From Mesorhizobium sp. ORS 3359 (GTDB taxonomy: Bacteria > Pseudomonadota > Alphaproteobacteria > Rhizobiales > Rhizobiaceae): a DNA stretch of 64,000 bases. Positions 1 to 11,734 of the stretch are shown one piece after another. The notes beneath the pieces were generated by a model. The model saw only the letters and a program-made list of their open reading frames with translations. It was not told where the DNA came from and searched no databases. The stretch covers positions 1 through 64,000 of the forward strand of contig CCNC01000091.1 of assembly GCA_000824845.1 (NCBI GenBank). Reading direction: 5' to 3'. Position numbers and translations under genes: made by a program. Position 1 is the first letter of the stretch, and each line of letters opens with the position of its first letter.

Positions 1-936
1 CAGGAAGATCAGCCAGCCGACCTGGTTGTTCGACTTGAACAGCTTCAGGCACTGGTCCGGATTGTTGATGTCGAGCCGGATGATCTGGCGCCCCATATGC
101 GCGCCGGCGGCGATCAGTCCCGCCAGCGCCACGATCGGCACCTGCGCCGAGGCGAAGGCGATGGCGAAGCAGATCAGCGCGCCGCCATAGAGCCCGCTAA
201 GCCACATCTTGGTATTGTCGCCGAACAGCCGCGCCGTCGAGCGCACGCCGACGATGGCGTCGTCTTCCTTGTCCTGATGCGCATAGATCGTGTCGTAGCC
301 GATCACCCACAGGATCGAGCCGATATAGAGCATGATGGCCGGATCATCGATGTCGCCGAACTCGACCGCCCAGCCCATCAGCGCGCCCCAGGAGAAGGCT
401 AACCCCAGCACGAATTGCGGCCAGTTGGTGATGCGCTTCATGAAGGGATAGACCGCGACGATCGCCAGCGAAGCGATGCCGAGCGGAATGGCGAAGCTGT
501 TGAACTGCAACAGCACGGCCAGGCCCACCAGCGCCTGGATGATGACGAAGATCCATGCCTGGCGGCGCGTCACCTTGCCGGCCGGCAACGGCCGCGAGCG
601 GGTGCGCTCGACCTGGTTGTCGATGTCCTCGTCGGCGAGGTCGTTATAGGTGCAGCCGGCGCCGCGCATGGCGACGGCGCCGATGAAGAACAGCAACAGG
701 TACCATGGCGCCGGCAGCAGCGTCAGCAGCGGGTCGGTGGCGCGCGGATAGGCGCCCGCGGCAAGCGCCGCCGACCACCAGCAGGGCCACAAAAGCAACT
801 GCCAGCCGATCGGCCGGTCCCAGCGCGCGAGCTGCGCATAGGGCCAGAGCCACCGCGGCAGCACGCGGTAAACCCAATGGCCGCTCGGCGCGTCGGCGAC
901 ACGGCCCTGGATCGCTTTCGATTGGACGGTTTCCAT
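1..936 (-). CDS. ubiA: 4-hydroxybenzoate octaprenyltransferase UbiA (3' end beyond window)
   Basis: Integral-membrane prenyltransferase that attaches the polyprenyl tail to 4-hydroxybenzoate in ubiquinone synthesis. The frame is open from an ATG at 936 to the left edge (312 codons, no stop), so the last residues are missing; the family is usually about 310-325 aa. Both Asp-rich Mg-diphosphate motifs are visible: NDLADED at residues 98-104 and DTIYAHQDKEDD at 215-226, with several hydrophobic segments between and after them. The tract SRPLPAG just after the first motif is also typical. It lies downstream of, and on the same strand as, the LysR gene, but the 139-bp spacing gives no reason to call them one operon. 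Confidence 0.95.
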   Translation of the reverse strand, partial: METVQSKAIQGRVADAPSGHWVYRVLPRWLWPYAQLARWDRPIGWQLLLWPCWWSAALAAGAYPRATDPLLTLLPAPWYLLLFFIGAVAMRGAGCTYNDLADEDIDNQVERTRSRPLPAGKVTRRQAWIFVIIQALVGLAVLLQFNSFAIPLGIASLAIVAVYPFMKRITNWPQFVLGLAFSWGALMGWAVEFGDIDDPAIMLYIGSILWVIGYDTIYAHQDKEDDAIVGVRSTARLFGDNTKMWLSGLYGGALICFAIAFASAQVPIVALAGLIAAGAHMGRQIIRLDINNPDQCLKLFKSNNQVGWLIFL

Positions 937-1075
937 CACGCTGGAGTGGCAGCAGCGGCAAGCGCCGTCAAGCGGCCGCGTTGTCGCTCAACCAGTGAAA
1001 ACATCGTGACCGGCAAACCATGCCTTGGCGACCTCGATGAAGGCCACGGCCGCCTTCGACAGGCGCTGGCGCGTG

Positions 1076-1900
1076 TCATGGGGTCAGGATGATCCGCTGC
1101 ATCGGCAGCGCGTCGGAGAGCGGCTTTAAGACCAGCGGCAGGCCGTCATAGCTGCGGTCGCCATGGGGCCTCGTATAGCTGACGGCGACGCCGAAGCCGT
1201 TGGCCACCATGGAGCGCTGCAATTCGAACGAGCTCGTCGTCGCCCGCGCGATCGGCGACAGGCCGCGGCTGAGAAAAAGGTCCAGCATGTGCTGCCAGCT
1301 GTGCGGCTGGTCGGTGGTGATCAGCGGATGCACCGCGAGCTCGGCCAGGCTGACGGCATGCTTGTCCGCCAGCACATGGCCTGCCGGTAGAAGCGCATGC
1401 GGCCGCAATTCATGCAGGAGAATGCGCTTGAAATGCCCGGGCAGTCCGAGATCATAGGTGAGGCCGAGATCGACGGCGCTGTCGGCCAGGCGCCGCCCCA
1501 GCGTCTCGAAAGTCTCGTCGCCGATGACGACCGTGACGGCCGGGCAGCGCTCGGCGAAGGCGCGCATCAGCGCCGGCGCGAAATAGGGCGCCAGGTCCTC
1601 GAAGCAGCCGAGGACCATCTCGCCGCCGACATCGGCATCTCGCGAACCGAGCGCCGCCAGCTCGTCCGCCTCGCCCAGCACCTGCCCCGCCTTGGCGACG
1701 GCCCTGCGGCCGAAAGATGTCAGGGCGACGCCGCTGCCGCGCTGGCGCACAAAGATTTTCTGGCCGAGCGCGTCCTCGACATGGTCGATCGCCACCGAGA
1801 TCGAAGGCTGCGACACGTTCAGCGCCTGGGCCGCCATGGTCACGCTGCCATGGCGGGCGACGGCGACGACGTAGCGCAACTGCGTGAGTGTGAACTTCAT
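1076..1900 (-). CDS. LysR-family transcriptional regulator, C-terminus probably frameshifted
   Basis: Has an N-terminal winged helix-turn-helix (about residues 1-60, with the A-x-x-L-N-V-S-Q-P-S-I-S recognition region) and a LysR substrate-binding domain (about 90-270). The frame stops at 274 aa, short of the usual 295-310. Reading on after removing one C from the CCCC run just before the stop gives about 29 more residues, ending VAKAWFAGHDVFTG at 988, which looks like a normal LysR tail. The start at 1900 gives the usual MKFTLTQLRYVVAVA beginning. It is divergent from the PhyH dioxygenase with 90 bp between, so that gene is its likely target (inference). The effector is unknown. Confidence 0.85.
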   Translation of the reverse strand: MKFTLTQLRYVVAVARHGSVTMAAQALNVSQPSISVAIDHVEDALGQKIFVRQRGSGVALTSFGRRAVAKAGQVLGEADELAALGSRDADVGGEMVLGCFEDLAPYFAPALMRAFAERCPAVTVVIGDETFETLGRRLADSAVDLGLTYDLGLPGHFKRILLHELRPHALLPAGHVLADKHAVSLAELAVHPLITTDQPHSWQHMLDLFLSRGLSPIARATTSSFELQRSMVANGFGVAVSYTRPHGDRSYDGLPLVLKPLSDALPMQRIILTP

Positions 1901-1911
1901 AGATCGAAACT

Positions 1912-1932
1912 ATAAGCAGGATGAGAAGTTAT
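1912..1932. promoter_or_regulatory. Possible LysR operator between lysR and phyH genes
   Basis: Inverted repeat ATAA-N13-TTAT in the 90-bp divergent intergenic region. It contains the T-N11-A core expected for LysR-type regulators. The position fits a site that would control both genes. It is short and AT-rich, so chance occurrence is possible. Confidence 0.3.
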
Positions 1933-1990
1933 TATTTTACGTAATGTGATGCACTTGCGATAGTCGGTCATAGACAAGCAGGAGAGCACG

Positions 1991-2785
1991 ATGGCCAGCC
2001 CGAAGATCGACGCCGCGACGATTGCCGATTACCAGCGTGACGGCGCGGTCTGCGTCCGCGGCGCCTTCAAGGGCTGGGTCGACGTCATCGCCGACGGCAT
2101 TGAACGCAATATCCAGAACCGCAGTGCCACGGCCTCCGACATCGCCGGCGGCAAGGGCAGCTTCTTCGACGATTACTGCAATTGGGAGCGCATCCCGGAG
2201 TTCGTCAGGATTGTCAGGGAATCGCCTGCGGCAGAACTCGCGGCCGCCGTCATGCAGTCGCGCAGCGCCCAGTTCTTCCACGACCACGTCCTGGTCAAGG
2301 AGCCCGGCACGCAGAAGCCGACGCCTTGGCACCAGGACATTCCCTATTACTTCGTCGACGGCAGCCAGACGGTGAGCTTCTGGATCCCGATCGACCCGGT
2401 GAAGGAGGCGACGCTGAGGCTGATCGCCGGCTCGCACAAATGGGAAAAGATGGTGCTGCCGGTGCGCTGGCTGAACGACGCCAATTTCTATGCCGGCGAG
2501 GGCGACTATTTGCCGGTGCCCGATCCCGACAACGATCCCTCGATGAAGGTGCTGGAATGGGAGATGGAACCCGGCGACGCCATCCTGTTCGATTTCCGCA
2601 CCGCGCATGGCGCGCGCGGCAATTTGACCTCGGCGCGACGCCGGGCGCTGTCGCTGCGCTGGGTCGGCGACGACGCGCATTATGTCGAACGCCCCGGCCG
2701 CACCTCGCCGCCCTATACCGGCCACGACATGAAGCCCGGCCAGAAACTGCGCGAGGACTGGTTCCCGGTCATCTACCAGAGCTGA
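1991..2785 (+). CDS. Phytanoyl-CoA dioxygenase (PhyH) family protein
   Basis: Fe(II)/2-oxoglutarate oxygenase of 264 aa. The facial triad is readable: H114-x-D116 in TPWHQDIPYY and the distal histidine H206 in TAHGARGN, followed by an Arg-rich strand (RRRALSLRW) that should bind 2-oxoglutarate. The fold is a cupin-like double-stranded beta-helix. GGAGAG at 1981-1986 supports the ATG at 1991. Members hydroxylate varied small molecules and acyl-CoAs, and the sequence does not reveal the substrate. It is divergent from a LysR gene that may control it. Confidence 0.85.
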   Translation: MASPKIDAATIADYQRDGAVCVRGAFKGWVDVIADGIERNIQNRSATASDIAGGKGSFFDDYCNWERIPEFVRIVRESPAAELAAAVMQSRSAQFFHDHVLVKEPGTQKPTPWHQDIPYYFVDGSQTVSFWIPIDPVKEATLRLIAGSHKWEKMVLPVRWLNDANFYAGEGDYLPVPDPDNDPSMKVLEWEMEPGDAILFDFRTAHGARGNLTSARRRALSLRWVGDDAHYVERPGRTSPPYTGHDMKPGQKLREDWFPVIYQS

Positions 2786-2942
2786 GTCGTTTTCCCGCCC
2801 GGTCAGGACACGGGACTTGCCTCCTCACATCTTGATGAGGGCCATGTTCCCGTGCGCAATTGCCGCCAAAATGCCAAGACGCCTTGACCCGCCGCCCGCG
2901 GACCAATAGCGGGTTCTGGGAGACGATCAGCAAGAGGTGGCC

Positions 2943-4223
2943 ATGAACGTTCTTCTTCTCGGCTCGGGTGGCCGCGAACATGCGCTGGCCTGGAAGATCT
3001 CTGCCTCGCCGCTGCTGACGAAGCTTTATGCCGTGCCCGGCAATCCCGGCATCGGCCGTGTCGCCGAACTGGTCAAGCTCGACGTCGCCGACCATTCCAC
3101 CGTCGCCGCCTTCTGCCAGGAAAAGAAGATCGACCTCGTCGTGGTCGGCCCTGAAGGCCCGTTGGTCGCCGGCATCGCCGATGATCTGCGCGCCTGGGGC
3201 ATCCGCGTCTTCGGTCCGTCCAAAGCGGCGGCCAGGCTCGAGGGCTCGAAGGGCTTCACCAAGGATCTTTGCGCCAAATTCAACATCCCGACCGCCGCCT
3301 ATGGCCGTTTCGACGACCTTGCCTCGGCGAAAGCCTATGTCGAGAAGACCGGCGCGCCGATCGTCATCAAGGCCGACGGGCTCGCGGCCGGCAAGGGCGT
3401 CACCATCGCCATGACGCTCGATGAGGCGAACGCCGCGCTGGAAGCCTGTTTCGACGGTGCCTTCGGCGCCGCCGGCGCCGAGGTCGTGGTCGAGGAATAC
3501 CTGACCGGAGAGGAGGCGAGCTTTTTCTGCCTGTGCGACGGCGCCACCGCGCTGCCCTTCGGCACCGCGCAGGACCATAAACGCGTCGGCGACGGCGACA
3601 CCGGGCCGAACACCGGCGGCATGGGCGCCTATTCGCCGGCGCCGGTGATGACGCCGGAAATGACCGAGCGCACCATGCGCGAGATCGTCGAGCCGACCAT
3701 GCGCGGCATGGCCAATCTCGGCGCGCCCTTCGCCGGAATCCTCTTCGCCGGCCTCATGATCACCGAGAGCGGCCCGAAGCTGATCGAATACAACACCCGC
3801 TTCGGCGATCCTGAATGCCAGGTGTTGATGATGCGGCTGAAGGACGATCTGCTCGTCCTGCTCAACGCCGCCGTCGACGGCCAGCTTGCGCATATGTCCA
3901 TCCGCTGGAGCGACGAGACGGCGCTGACCGTGGTGATGGCCGCGAGGGGCTATCCGGGCACGCCGGAAAAGGGCTCGGTCATCCGCGGCCTCGACGAGGC
4001 CGAGAATGATGGCGCCCAGATTTTCCACGCCGGCACCGCCATCAATGGCGGCGCGCTGGTCGCCAATGGCGGCCGCGTCCTCAACGTCACCGCGCTCGGC
4101 AAGACCGCCGGCGAGGCGCAGGCCAAGGCGTATGCGGCGATCGATAAGATCGACTGGCCACAGGGCTTTTACCGGCACGACATCGGCTGGCAGGCCGTGG
4201 CGCGCGAGAAGGCCGGCGGCTAA
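2943..4223 (+). CDS. purD: Phosphoribosylamine-glycine ligase
   Basis: Second step of purine synthesis: ATP-dependent joining of glycine to 5-phosphoribosylamine. At 426 aa it has the full family length. The N-terminal domain begins [18 protein letters not shown]; the ATP-grasp core follows, with [11 protein letters not shown] near residue 145 and the metal-binding NTRFGDPE near 285. AAGAGG at 2932-2937 supports ATG 2943; a GTG two codons upstream overlaps that site and is less likely. Its TAA stop shares the tetranucleotide ctaa (4220-4223) with the convergent GH4 gene, so no terminator separates them. Confidence 0.97.
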   Translation: MNVLLLGSGGREHALAWKISASPLLTKLYAVPGNPGIGRVAELVKLDVADHSTVAAFCQEKKIDLVVVGPEGPLVAGIADDLRAWGIRVFGPSKAAARLEGSKGFTKDLCAKFNIPTAAYGRFDDLASAKAYVEKTGAPIVIKADGLAAGKGVTIAMTLDEANAALEACFDGAFGAAGAEVVVEEYLTGEEASFFCLCDGATALPFGTAQDHKRVGDGDTGPNTGGMGAYSPAPVMTPEMTERTMREIVEPTMRGMANLGAPFAGILFAGLMITESGPKLIEYNTRFGDPECQVLMMRLKDDLLVLLNAAVDGQLAHMSIRWSDETALTVVMAARGYPGTPEKGSVIRGLDEAENDGAQIFHAGTAINGGALVANGGRVLNVTALGKTAGEAQAKAYAAIDKIDWPQGFYRHDIGWQAVAREKAGG

Positions 4224-5590
4224 GCCGCCGCGCTCTTCCGCCCGCCACGCGCCCAGGCGGGCAGCCAGTCGCCATGCGCGGCAAGCAGATCGTTGACGAG
4301 CGACCAGATCTGGTCGAGGTCGAGCTCGGCCGCCGTGTGCGGGTCCATCATCGCGGCGTGGTAGATGTGCTCGCGGTTCTCGCTCATCAGCGCCCGCACC
4401 GTCAGCTCCTGCACGTTGATGTTGGTGCGGATCAGCGCGGTCAGCTGCGGCGGCAGGTCGCCGATATAAGTCGGCTGGATTCCGGAAGCATCGACCAAGC
4501 ACGGCACTTCCGCCGCGCAGTCGAAAGGCAGCGAGGTGATGCAGCCATTGTTGCGGACATTGCCGTAGATCACCGACGGCTCGCCGGTCCACACCGAGTT
4601 CATGATCGAGGAGGCATATTCCCTGGACTGCTCGACCTCGATCCGTTCCGCCGAGCGGTAGGCCTCCGCCTGTCCTTTCCAGCGCTCGATCTGCTCGATG
4701 CAGCGTTTTGGGTATTCGTCGAGGGGAATGCCGTATTTCTCGATCAGGTCGGGGCGTCCGTCCTTGATGAAATAGGGCGTGTACTCGGCGAAATGCTCCG
4801 AGCTTTCGGTGACGAAATAGCCGAGCCGGGTTAGCATCTCGTAGCGCACCTTGTTCGGGCAGCGCGGGTTCCAGCCCGGTTTCGGCGCGCGGCCCTCGCG
4901 ATAGGCGCGCACGAGGTCGGGATAGAGGTCGCGATAGCTGCCGTCCGCCTGGCGATGCTCGAACTTGAGATAGAAGGCCATGTGGTTGATGCCGGCCGAA
5001 CGGTAGCGGATCTCCTCATAGGGCAGGTCGAGGTCGTGTGCCAATTCCATCGCCGTGCCCTGCACCGAATGGCAGAGCCCGACCTGCTTGATCGCGGGGT
5101 ATTTCTCGGCGATCGCCCAGGTGTTGATCGCCATCGGGTTGACATATTGCAGCATGATCGCCTCGGGGCAGACGGCAAGCATGTCCTCGCAGATCTTCCA
5201 CAGATGCGGCACGGTCCTCAGGCCCCGCATGATGCCGCCGACGCCGAGCGTGTCGGCGATGGTCTGGCGCAGGCCGTATTTCTTCGGCACCTCGAAATCG
5301 GTGACGGTGCAGGGCTCGTAGCCGCCGATCTGGAAGGCGACGACGACGAAGTCGGCGCCGGCAAGCGCCTTGCGCTGGTCCGAATAGGTCTCGGCCTTGG
5401 CTTTGACACCCAGCGTCGCGATCAGCTTGTTGACGACGATCGCGCTTTCTTCCAGCCGCTGCGGATTGATGTCCATCAGCGCGATCGTCGCGCCCGACAG
5501 CGCCGGCCGCTGCAGCACGTCGCCGATGATGTTTTTCATGAACACCGTCGAGCCGGCGCCGATGAACGCGATCCTGGGATTCTTTACCAC
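4220..5590 (-). CDS. agaL2: GH4 alpha-galactosidase, MelA type
   Basis: NAD- and metal-dependent glycoside hydrolase of family 4, 456 aa. It has the Rossmann start IAFIGAGST, the metal-ligand motif C173-H174-S175 (the CHS form of melibiase-type GH4 enzymes), N151 in the YVNPM motif and H203 in GINHMAF. No signal peptide is seen, so it should act in the cytoplasm on imported alpha-galactosides such as melibiose or raffinose. The start is GTG at 5590, preceded by GGAGG. It is the last gene of the operon, 21 bp after the transporter ATPase. The symbol follows the Sinorhizobium agp order; the exact substrate is inferred. Confidence 0.88.
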   Translation of the reverse strand: MVKNPRIAFIGAGSTVFMKNIIGDVLQRPALSGATIALMDINPQRLEESAIVVNKLIATLGVKAKAETYSDQRKALAGADFVVVAFQIGGYEPCTVTDFEVPKKYGLRQTIADTLGVGGIMRGLRTVPHLWKICEDMLAVCPEAIMLQYVNPMAINTWAIAEKYPAIKQVGLCHSVQGTAMELAHDLDLPYEEIRYRSAGINHMAFYLKFEHRQADGSYRDLYPDLVRAYREGRAPKPGWNPRCPNKVRYEMLTRLGYFVTESSEHFAEYTPYFIKDGRPDLIEKYGIPLDEYPKRCIEQIERWKGQAEAYRSAERIEVEQSREYASSIMNSVWTGEPSVIYGNVRNNGCITSLPFDCAAEVPCLVDASGIQPTYIGDLPPQLTALIRTNINVQELTVRALMSENREHIYHAAMMDPHTAAELDLDQIWSLVNDLLAAHGDWLPAWARGGRKSAAA

Positions 5591-5611
5591 TTTTGAAGCC
5601 TCCGGCCTTGT

Positions 5612-7282
<1,671 letters not shown>

Positions 7283-7292
7283 CCCGGGCACC

Positions 7293-8429
7293 TCAATACG
7301 GATCGACGGCATCGCGCAGGCCGTCGCCCAGCGCGTTGAAGGCAAACACGGTGACCAGCACGAAGCCGACCGGCGACAGGATCCACGGATAGGTGCCGAT
7401 GACCGAATAGGTCGCCGTGTCCTGCAGCATCAGCCCCCAGGAGATCAGCGGCGGCTTCACGGCGAAGCCGAGAAAGCCGAGAAAGGCTTCGAGCAGCACA
7501 ACCGTCGGGATGGCGATCGTCACCGCGACGATCACATGGCTCATCACATTGGGAAAAATGTGCTGCATGATGATGCGCCGGTCGGTGGCGCCGACCGCCA
7601 TGGCGGCGCGCACATAGTCGATCCGCGCCAGCGCCAGCGTCTTGCCGCGCACCTCGCGCGACATCTGGGCCCAGCCCAGCGCCGACATGACGATGATGAC
7701 GAAACCGAGGAAGACGTTGGTCGGCGCGGTGACCGGGATCAGCGTCGTCAGCGCGAGATAGAGCGGCAGCTGCGGGAAGGCGAGCACCAGCTCGACGAAG
7801 CGCTGCATCCAGATATCGAACTTGCCGCCGAAATAGCCGGAAACCATGCCGACGGTGGTGCCGATCAGCGTGATGATGAACACCACCGTCAGCGCGATCA
7901 TCAGCGAGACTCGCGAGCCGTGGATGGCGCGCGAGAGCACGTCGCGGCCGAACTTGTCGGTGCCGAGGAAATGCACCGGCTGGCCGTCCATCGACCCGAA
8001 CAAGTGCCGGTCCGCCGGGATCAGCCCGAACAGCCGGTAGGGCGCGCCCTCGACGAAGAAGCCGAGCAGCCGCGGATGGTCGTAGTCGGGGCCGACGATC
8101 GGCTGGAAGGTGACCGGATCGAGATCGGCCGAGTCGGCCAGCGCATAGATTCTCGGCCGGAAGGTGAAATTGCCGTCCTTGTCGTGGAAGCTAGGCACCT
8201 GCGGCGGCGCGAAGGCGACATCGGTCGCCTTCGGGTCCGAGGGCGCCAGGAAATCGGCGAACACCGCCATGACAAGCAGAAGCACGACCAGAAAGAGCCC
8301 GGCCATGCCGGTCCAGGAGCGCTTCAGCCGGCGCCAGACCAGCGCGATGTAGCTCTCATTGCCATGCGCCGGCTCGGCGATGGCCACGCCTTCGGCTGGC
8401 GGCGGCGGGGAGGGATCGCGCGCCAGCAT
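7293..8429 (-). CDS. agpC: ABC importer permease, DppC/OppC class
   Basis: Inner-membrane subunit of 378 aa with a first transmembrane segment near residues 40-62, then a long periplasmic stretch (about 65-160), then five more segments. The cytoplasmic EAA loop is seen as the region around YVRAAMAVGATDRRIIMQHIFPN. The periplasmic loop is longer than in typical DppC (about 300 aa), as is common in rhizobial sugar-type members. The ATG at 8427-8429 directly follows the TAG of agpB, so the two are translationally coupled. Confidence 0.92.
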   Translation of the reverse strand: MLARDPSPPPPAEGVAIAEPAHGNESYIALVWRRLKRSWTGMAGLFLVVLLLVMAVFADFLAPSDPKATDVAFAPPQVPSFHDKDGNFTFRPRIYALADSADLDPVTFQPIVGPDYDHPRLLGFFVEGAPYRLFGLIPADRHLFGSMDGQPVHFLGTDKFGRDVLSRAIHGSRVSLMIALTVVFIITLIGTTVGMVSGYFGGKFDIWMQRFVELVLAFPQLPLYLALTTLIPVTAPTNVFLGFVIIVMSALGWAQMSREVRGKTLALARIDYVRAAMAVGATDRRIIMQHIFPNVMSHVIVAVTIAIPTVVLLEAFLGFLGFAVKPPLISWGLMLQDTATYSVIGTYPWILSPVGFVLVTVFAFNALGDGLRDAVDPY

Positions 8430-9437
8430 CTAACGCTCCCCGAACTGGCGGATGCGGGGATCGAGCAGCACGAGCAGCATGTCGGCGATGATGTTGCCGA
8501 CGATCAGCGTCGCCGAGAGCACCATCATGAAGGTGGCGGTGACATAGACGTCGCCGACCGCCATGGAACCGACGATGGCCGGGCCGACGGTGGGCAGCGC
8601 GAAGATGATCGCCGTCTCGATCTCGCCGGTGAGCATATAGGGCAGCACCACGCCCTGATACATCACCAGCGGATGCAGCGCGTTGGGCACCGCATGCCGC
8701 ATCACCACGGCGCCGCCGGTCAGGCCCTTGGCTTTCGCCGTCTCGACATATTGCATGTTCAGCGTGTCGAGCAGATTGCCGCGCATGACGCGCATGTTGT
8801 AGGCGAGCCCGCCGAAGGTCGCGATCGCCACCACCGGCCAGACATGCTTGACCAGGTCGACGAACTTCGCCCACGACCATGGCGCGCCGCCATATTGCGG
8901 CGAGAAGAACGAGCCGATCTCCGAGACGTTGAACTGGAAGACCAGCAGATACACGATGATCAGCGCCATCAGGAAGCGCGGCACCGTCATCCCGAGGAAC
9001 GAGATCGCCGAGAGCGTGGAGTCGATCCAGCTATACTGCCTTGTCGCCGCCCATATGCCGAAGGTGATGCCGAGCACCGAGGCGAGCAGGTGGCAGACCA
9101 GCGCAAGCAGCAGCGTGCGTGGTAGGCGTTCGCCCACCACATCGGCCACCGGCTTGTTGTAGTAGAGGCTGTAGCCGAAATCGCCGCGGGTAACGATGCC
9201 ACCGATCCAGTTGAGATACTGGACGGGCAACGGCTTATCGAGGCCATGTTCGATACGATAGGCCTGTGCCTGCGCCTCTGCCTGCGCATAGGAGGCCCCG
9301 CCCTGGTTGATCAGCTGCGATTTGATGTAGTCGGCATAGTCGCCAGGCGGCGCCTGGATGATGGCGAAGGTGACAAGGCTCAGAATGGCGAGGACGGGAA
9401 CCGCCGAGGCGATGCGCATGAGCAGGAATCGCAACAT
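8430..9437 (-). CDS. agpB: ABC importer permease, DppB/OppB class
   Basis: Inner-membrane subunit of 335 aa. It begins MLRFLLMRIASAVPVLAILS, the standard first helix of the DppB family, and has about six transmembrane segments and an EAA-type loop around YVETAKAKGLTGGAVVMRHAVPN. AAGGAAG upstream supports the start at 9437. It forms the channel with agpC. The gap to the binding-protein gene carries a strong stem-loop. Confidence 0.93.
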   Translation of the reverse strand: MLRFLLMRIASAVPVLAILSLVTFAIIQAPPGDYADYIKSQLINQGGASYAQAEAQAQAYRIEHGLDKPLPVQYLNWIGGIVTRGDFGYSLYYNKPVADVVGERLPRTLLLALVCHLLASVLGITFGIWAATRQYSWIDSTLSAISFLGMTVPRFLMALIIVYLLVFQFNVSEIGSFFSPQYGGAPWSWAKFVDLVKHVWPVVAIATFGGLAYNMRVMRGNLLDTLNMQYVETAKAKGLTGGAVVMRHAVPNALHPLVMYQGVVLPYMLTGEIETAIIFALPTVGPAIVGSMAVGDVYVTATFMMVLSATLIVGNIIADMLLVLLDPRIRQFGER

Positions 9438-9496
9438 GGACGGTCTGCTTCCTTTCTGGCCGGTCACGCATTCGATGCGTTTGAAGGATTTGCTTT

Positions 9497-9524
9497 GTCC
9501 GGCCGCGCCGCAACGCGGCCGGAC
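9497..9524 (-). promoter_or_regulatory. Intercistronic stem-loop after agpA
   Basis: A perfect 11-bp GC stem (GTCCGGCCGCG at 9497-9507 pairing with 9514-9524) around a 6-base loop, 25 bp past the agpA stop codon and 60 bp before agpB. No U-run follows. Such hairpins usually protect the 3' end of the binding-protein mRNA so that it accumulates above the permease message (general knowledge; role here inferred). Confidence 0.75.
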
Positions 9525-9549
9525 ATCTCTTCGTCAGGGGAGGTAAAGC

Positions 9550-11634
9550 TTAATCCATCGGTCCCTTATCGCCAGGCTTGCCGGGCAGTTCCTCCGGGAA
9601 CAACTCGTATTTTCCCTGCTTGTCCGCCTTGACGAACACGCGCTCGCGGATGATCGAATCCTCGGCCCAGTTGAACATGTAGATCGGCGTGCCCTGCGGA
9701 ATGTTGGAGAAGCGCTTGTTGATGATGAGCGCTCCGGGATATTCCGTCAGGCCGACATTGTAGACATGCTCGGTCGAGATCTTCTGGAACTTTCGCATCA
9801 GCTCGGCACGCTGGTCGTTGTCCTGCGTCGACACGAACTTGTTGACGATGTCGACGAGGTCCTTCTCGAACGGCATCATGTCGACCTGGCCGCTTTCCGG
9901 CGCGCGATGGTTCCAGCTGGTCTTCGGGCCGACCGGCGCGAGCTGCTCGGTGTTTTGAACGACGGAGGTGAGCTCGGTTTCGTTTCGCCGGATCAGCCAG
10001 TCGAAGCGGCCGGAATATTGTGTCGCATCGCGCTGCGTGCCGTTGAGCCCGTTGAGCACGACCCTGAGGCCCAGCTTCTCCATCTGCGCGACCACGCCTT
10101 CGGCAAGGCTCTTGTCGGTGGTGTAGTCGTTGTTGACCAGCATCACGATCTCGACATCCTTGCCGCCTGCGGTGCCGGCCGGGAAGTTCACGATGCCGTC
10201 GCCATCCGTATCCTTGAGACCGGCCTTGGCGAGCAATGCTTTTGCGCCTTCGAGGTCGAACGGATAGTAGACGGTCGACTTGCGGTCATAGAAGCTGGTG
10301 CCGGATGAGAAGCCGCCCGGATAGATGGCGGTGAACGGACCCTTGACCAGCGAGTCGCCCAGCGCCTTGCGGTCGAGCGCCATGGTGACGGCCTTGCGGA
10401 AGTCCTCGTTGCGGTTCAGCTCGCGGATGGCCTGGCCGCGCTCGTCCGGGTTGCCCCAGCCATTGGCGGAAAAATTCATGCGCAGATTGTAGCCGATGAG
10501 ACGCGGGCCGAAAGCGAGCCGGGCCGGCGCGTTCTTATCGGCCGCACGTTTCAGCGAGGCGACGAAGTTCTCCGGCTGTTCGAGGTTGGAGAAATCGCCC
10601 GAGCCGGCAACAGCCTGCACGTCGCGGTCGGCCCAGGTCGAGAGCTTGTAGTGCAACTCGTTGAGATAAGGCAGCTGGTTGCCCTTCTCATCGACCTTCC
10701 AATAATAGGGGTTGCGGCGCATGACGATGATGTCGTCCGGCCTATATTCGACCGGAACCCAGGCGCCCATCACCGGCATGTTCATATATTCCGGCGGGAA
10801 GGCGTTCTTGAACTGGTCGTAGGTGTTCTTCGAATATTTCGGATGCTGCGGCTTCAGGATGTGCGAGGGGCCGGGGCAGAAAGTGCCATAGGCCATGGCA
10901 TAGAGATATTGCCGCGGGAAGGCCTCCTTGAATGTCCATTCGACGGTGTAGTCGTCGATCTTCTTCAGCGTTGTGCCGACGCCGAAAGTTTCCGGCGTGG
11001 CGCCGTTCAGTGGCGAGACGTTCGGATCGACCACCTCGTCGTCCCAGTAGAACATGACATCGTCGGCATTGAAGGGCGCGCCGTCGGACCATTTGGCGCC
11101 TTCGATCAGATGCATGGTCAGCTTGTGGCCGTCGCTCGACCAGTCCCAGCTCTTGGCGAGATTGGGCAGCGGCTCGGTGTCCTTGGCCTCGACCTGGAAC
11201 AGCGGCGCCGTGCGCGTCAGGCATTCGGACAGGCCGATATCGATGCCGCCCCAGCCTTGCGTCTGGCCGGCGCCGTAATTCCAGCCTTCCGGCCTGCCAC
11301 CGATGACATGGCGCATCGTCTCGCCATAGACGCCGATGCCGTCCGGCATGTTCCCGGTCTTGAAGACCAGCGGTTCCTTCGGCAGCCTGTCCTTCACTGG
11401 CGGCAGCTTGCCGGGCTTGACGTATTTCTCCGTCACCCAGTCCGGCTCGTGATATTCCGGCAGCGCCTTGAACTCCAGAATGGAGTCGCGCGCTACATAG
11501 TGGATCTTGCCCTCGGCCGGGAATGTCGCGGGCTCCGGCGGGATCGTCGGCTCGGAAGCGAAGGCGTTGAGCGCATGGACTGAAACGCCGAGCATCAGCC
11601 CGGCGGCAATGCCAGTTCTACGAAAAGTCCTCAT
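9550..11634 (-). CDS. agpA: Periplasmic substrate-binding protein, SBP family 5
   Basis: Solute-binding protein of 694 aa with an N-terminal signal peptide (about residues 1-27, ending HALNAFA). The family-5 fold is recognisable from the LAKSWDWSSDGHKLTMHL region and the following GAPFNADDVMFYWDDEV segment. It is longer than the usual 530-600 aa because of an N-terminal extension, as in the alpha-galactoside-binding protein AgpA. GGAGGAG five bases before the ATG is a very good ribosome-binding site. It sits between the first GH4 gene and the permeases. Binding of melibiose or raffinose is inferred from context. Confidence 0.9.
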   Translation of the reverse strand: MRTFRRTGIAAGLMLGVSVHALNAFASEPTIPPEPATFPAEGKIHYVARDSILEFKALPEYHEPDWVTEKYVKPGKLPPVKDRLPKEPLVFKTGNMPDGIGVYGETMRHVIGGRPEGWNYGAGQTQGWGGIDIGLSECLTRTAPLFQVEAKDTEPLPNLAKSWDWSSDGHKLTMHLIEGAKWSDGAPFNADDVMFYWDDEVVDPNVSPLNGATPETFGVGTTLKKIDDYTVEWTFKEAFPRQYLYAMAYGTFCPGPSHILKPQHPKYSKNTYDQFKNAFPPEYMNMPVMGAWVPVEYRPDDIIVMRRNPYYWKVDEKGNQLPYLNELHYKLSTWADRDVQAVAGSGDFSNLEQPENFVASLKRAADKNAPARLAFGPRLIGYNLRMNFSANGWGNPDERGQAIRELNRNEDFRKAVTMALDRKALGDSLVKGPFTAIYPGGFSSGTSFYDRKSTVYYPFDLEGAKALLAKAGLKDTDGDGIVNFPAGTAGGKDVEIVMLVNNDYTTDKSLAEGVVAQMEKLGLRVVLNGLNGTQRDATQYSGRFDWLIRRNETELTSVVQNTEQLAPVGPKTSWNHRAPESGQVDMMPFEKDLVDIVNKFVSTQDNDQRAELMRKFQKISTEHVYNVGLTEYPGALIINKRFSNIPQGTPIYMFNWAEDSIIRERVFVKADKQGKYELFPEELPGKPGDKGPMD

Positions 11635-11734
11635 AGTCTCCTCCCAGATGTTTTTGGACGTCTGCTGCTGCCCGCCTCTTGTGAATTTCTTGCCGAGCTG
11701 CCTCCTGCGAACCCGGCCTGCTTGCCTTTAGGCC

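Noticed and set aside
2769..4592. A 607-residue minus-strand frame across purD
   Set aside because: purD is unmistakable on the plus strand; the opposite frame has no recognisable domain and runs into the real GH4 gene in another frame.
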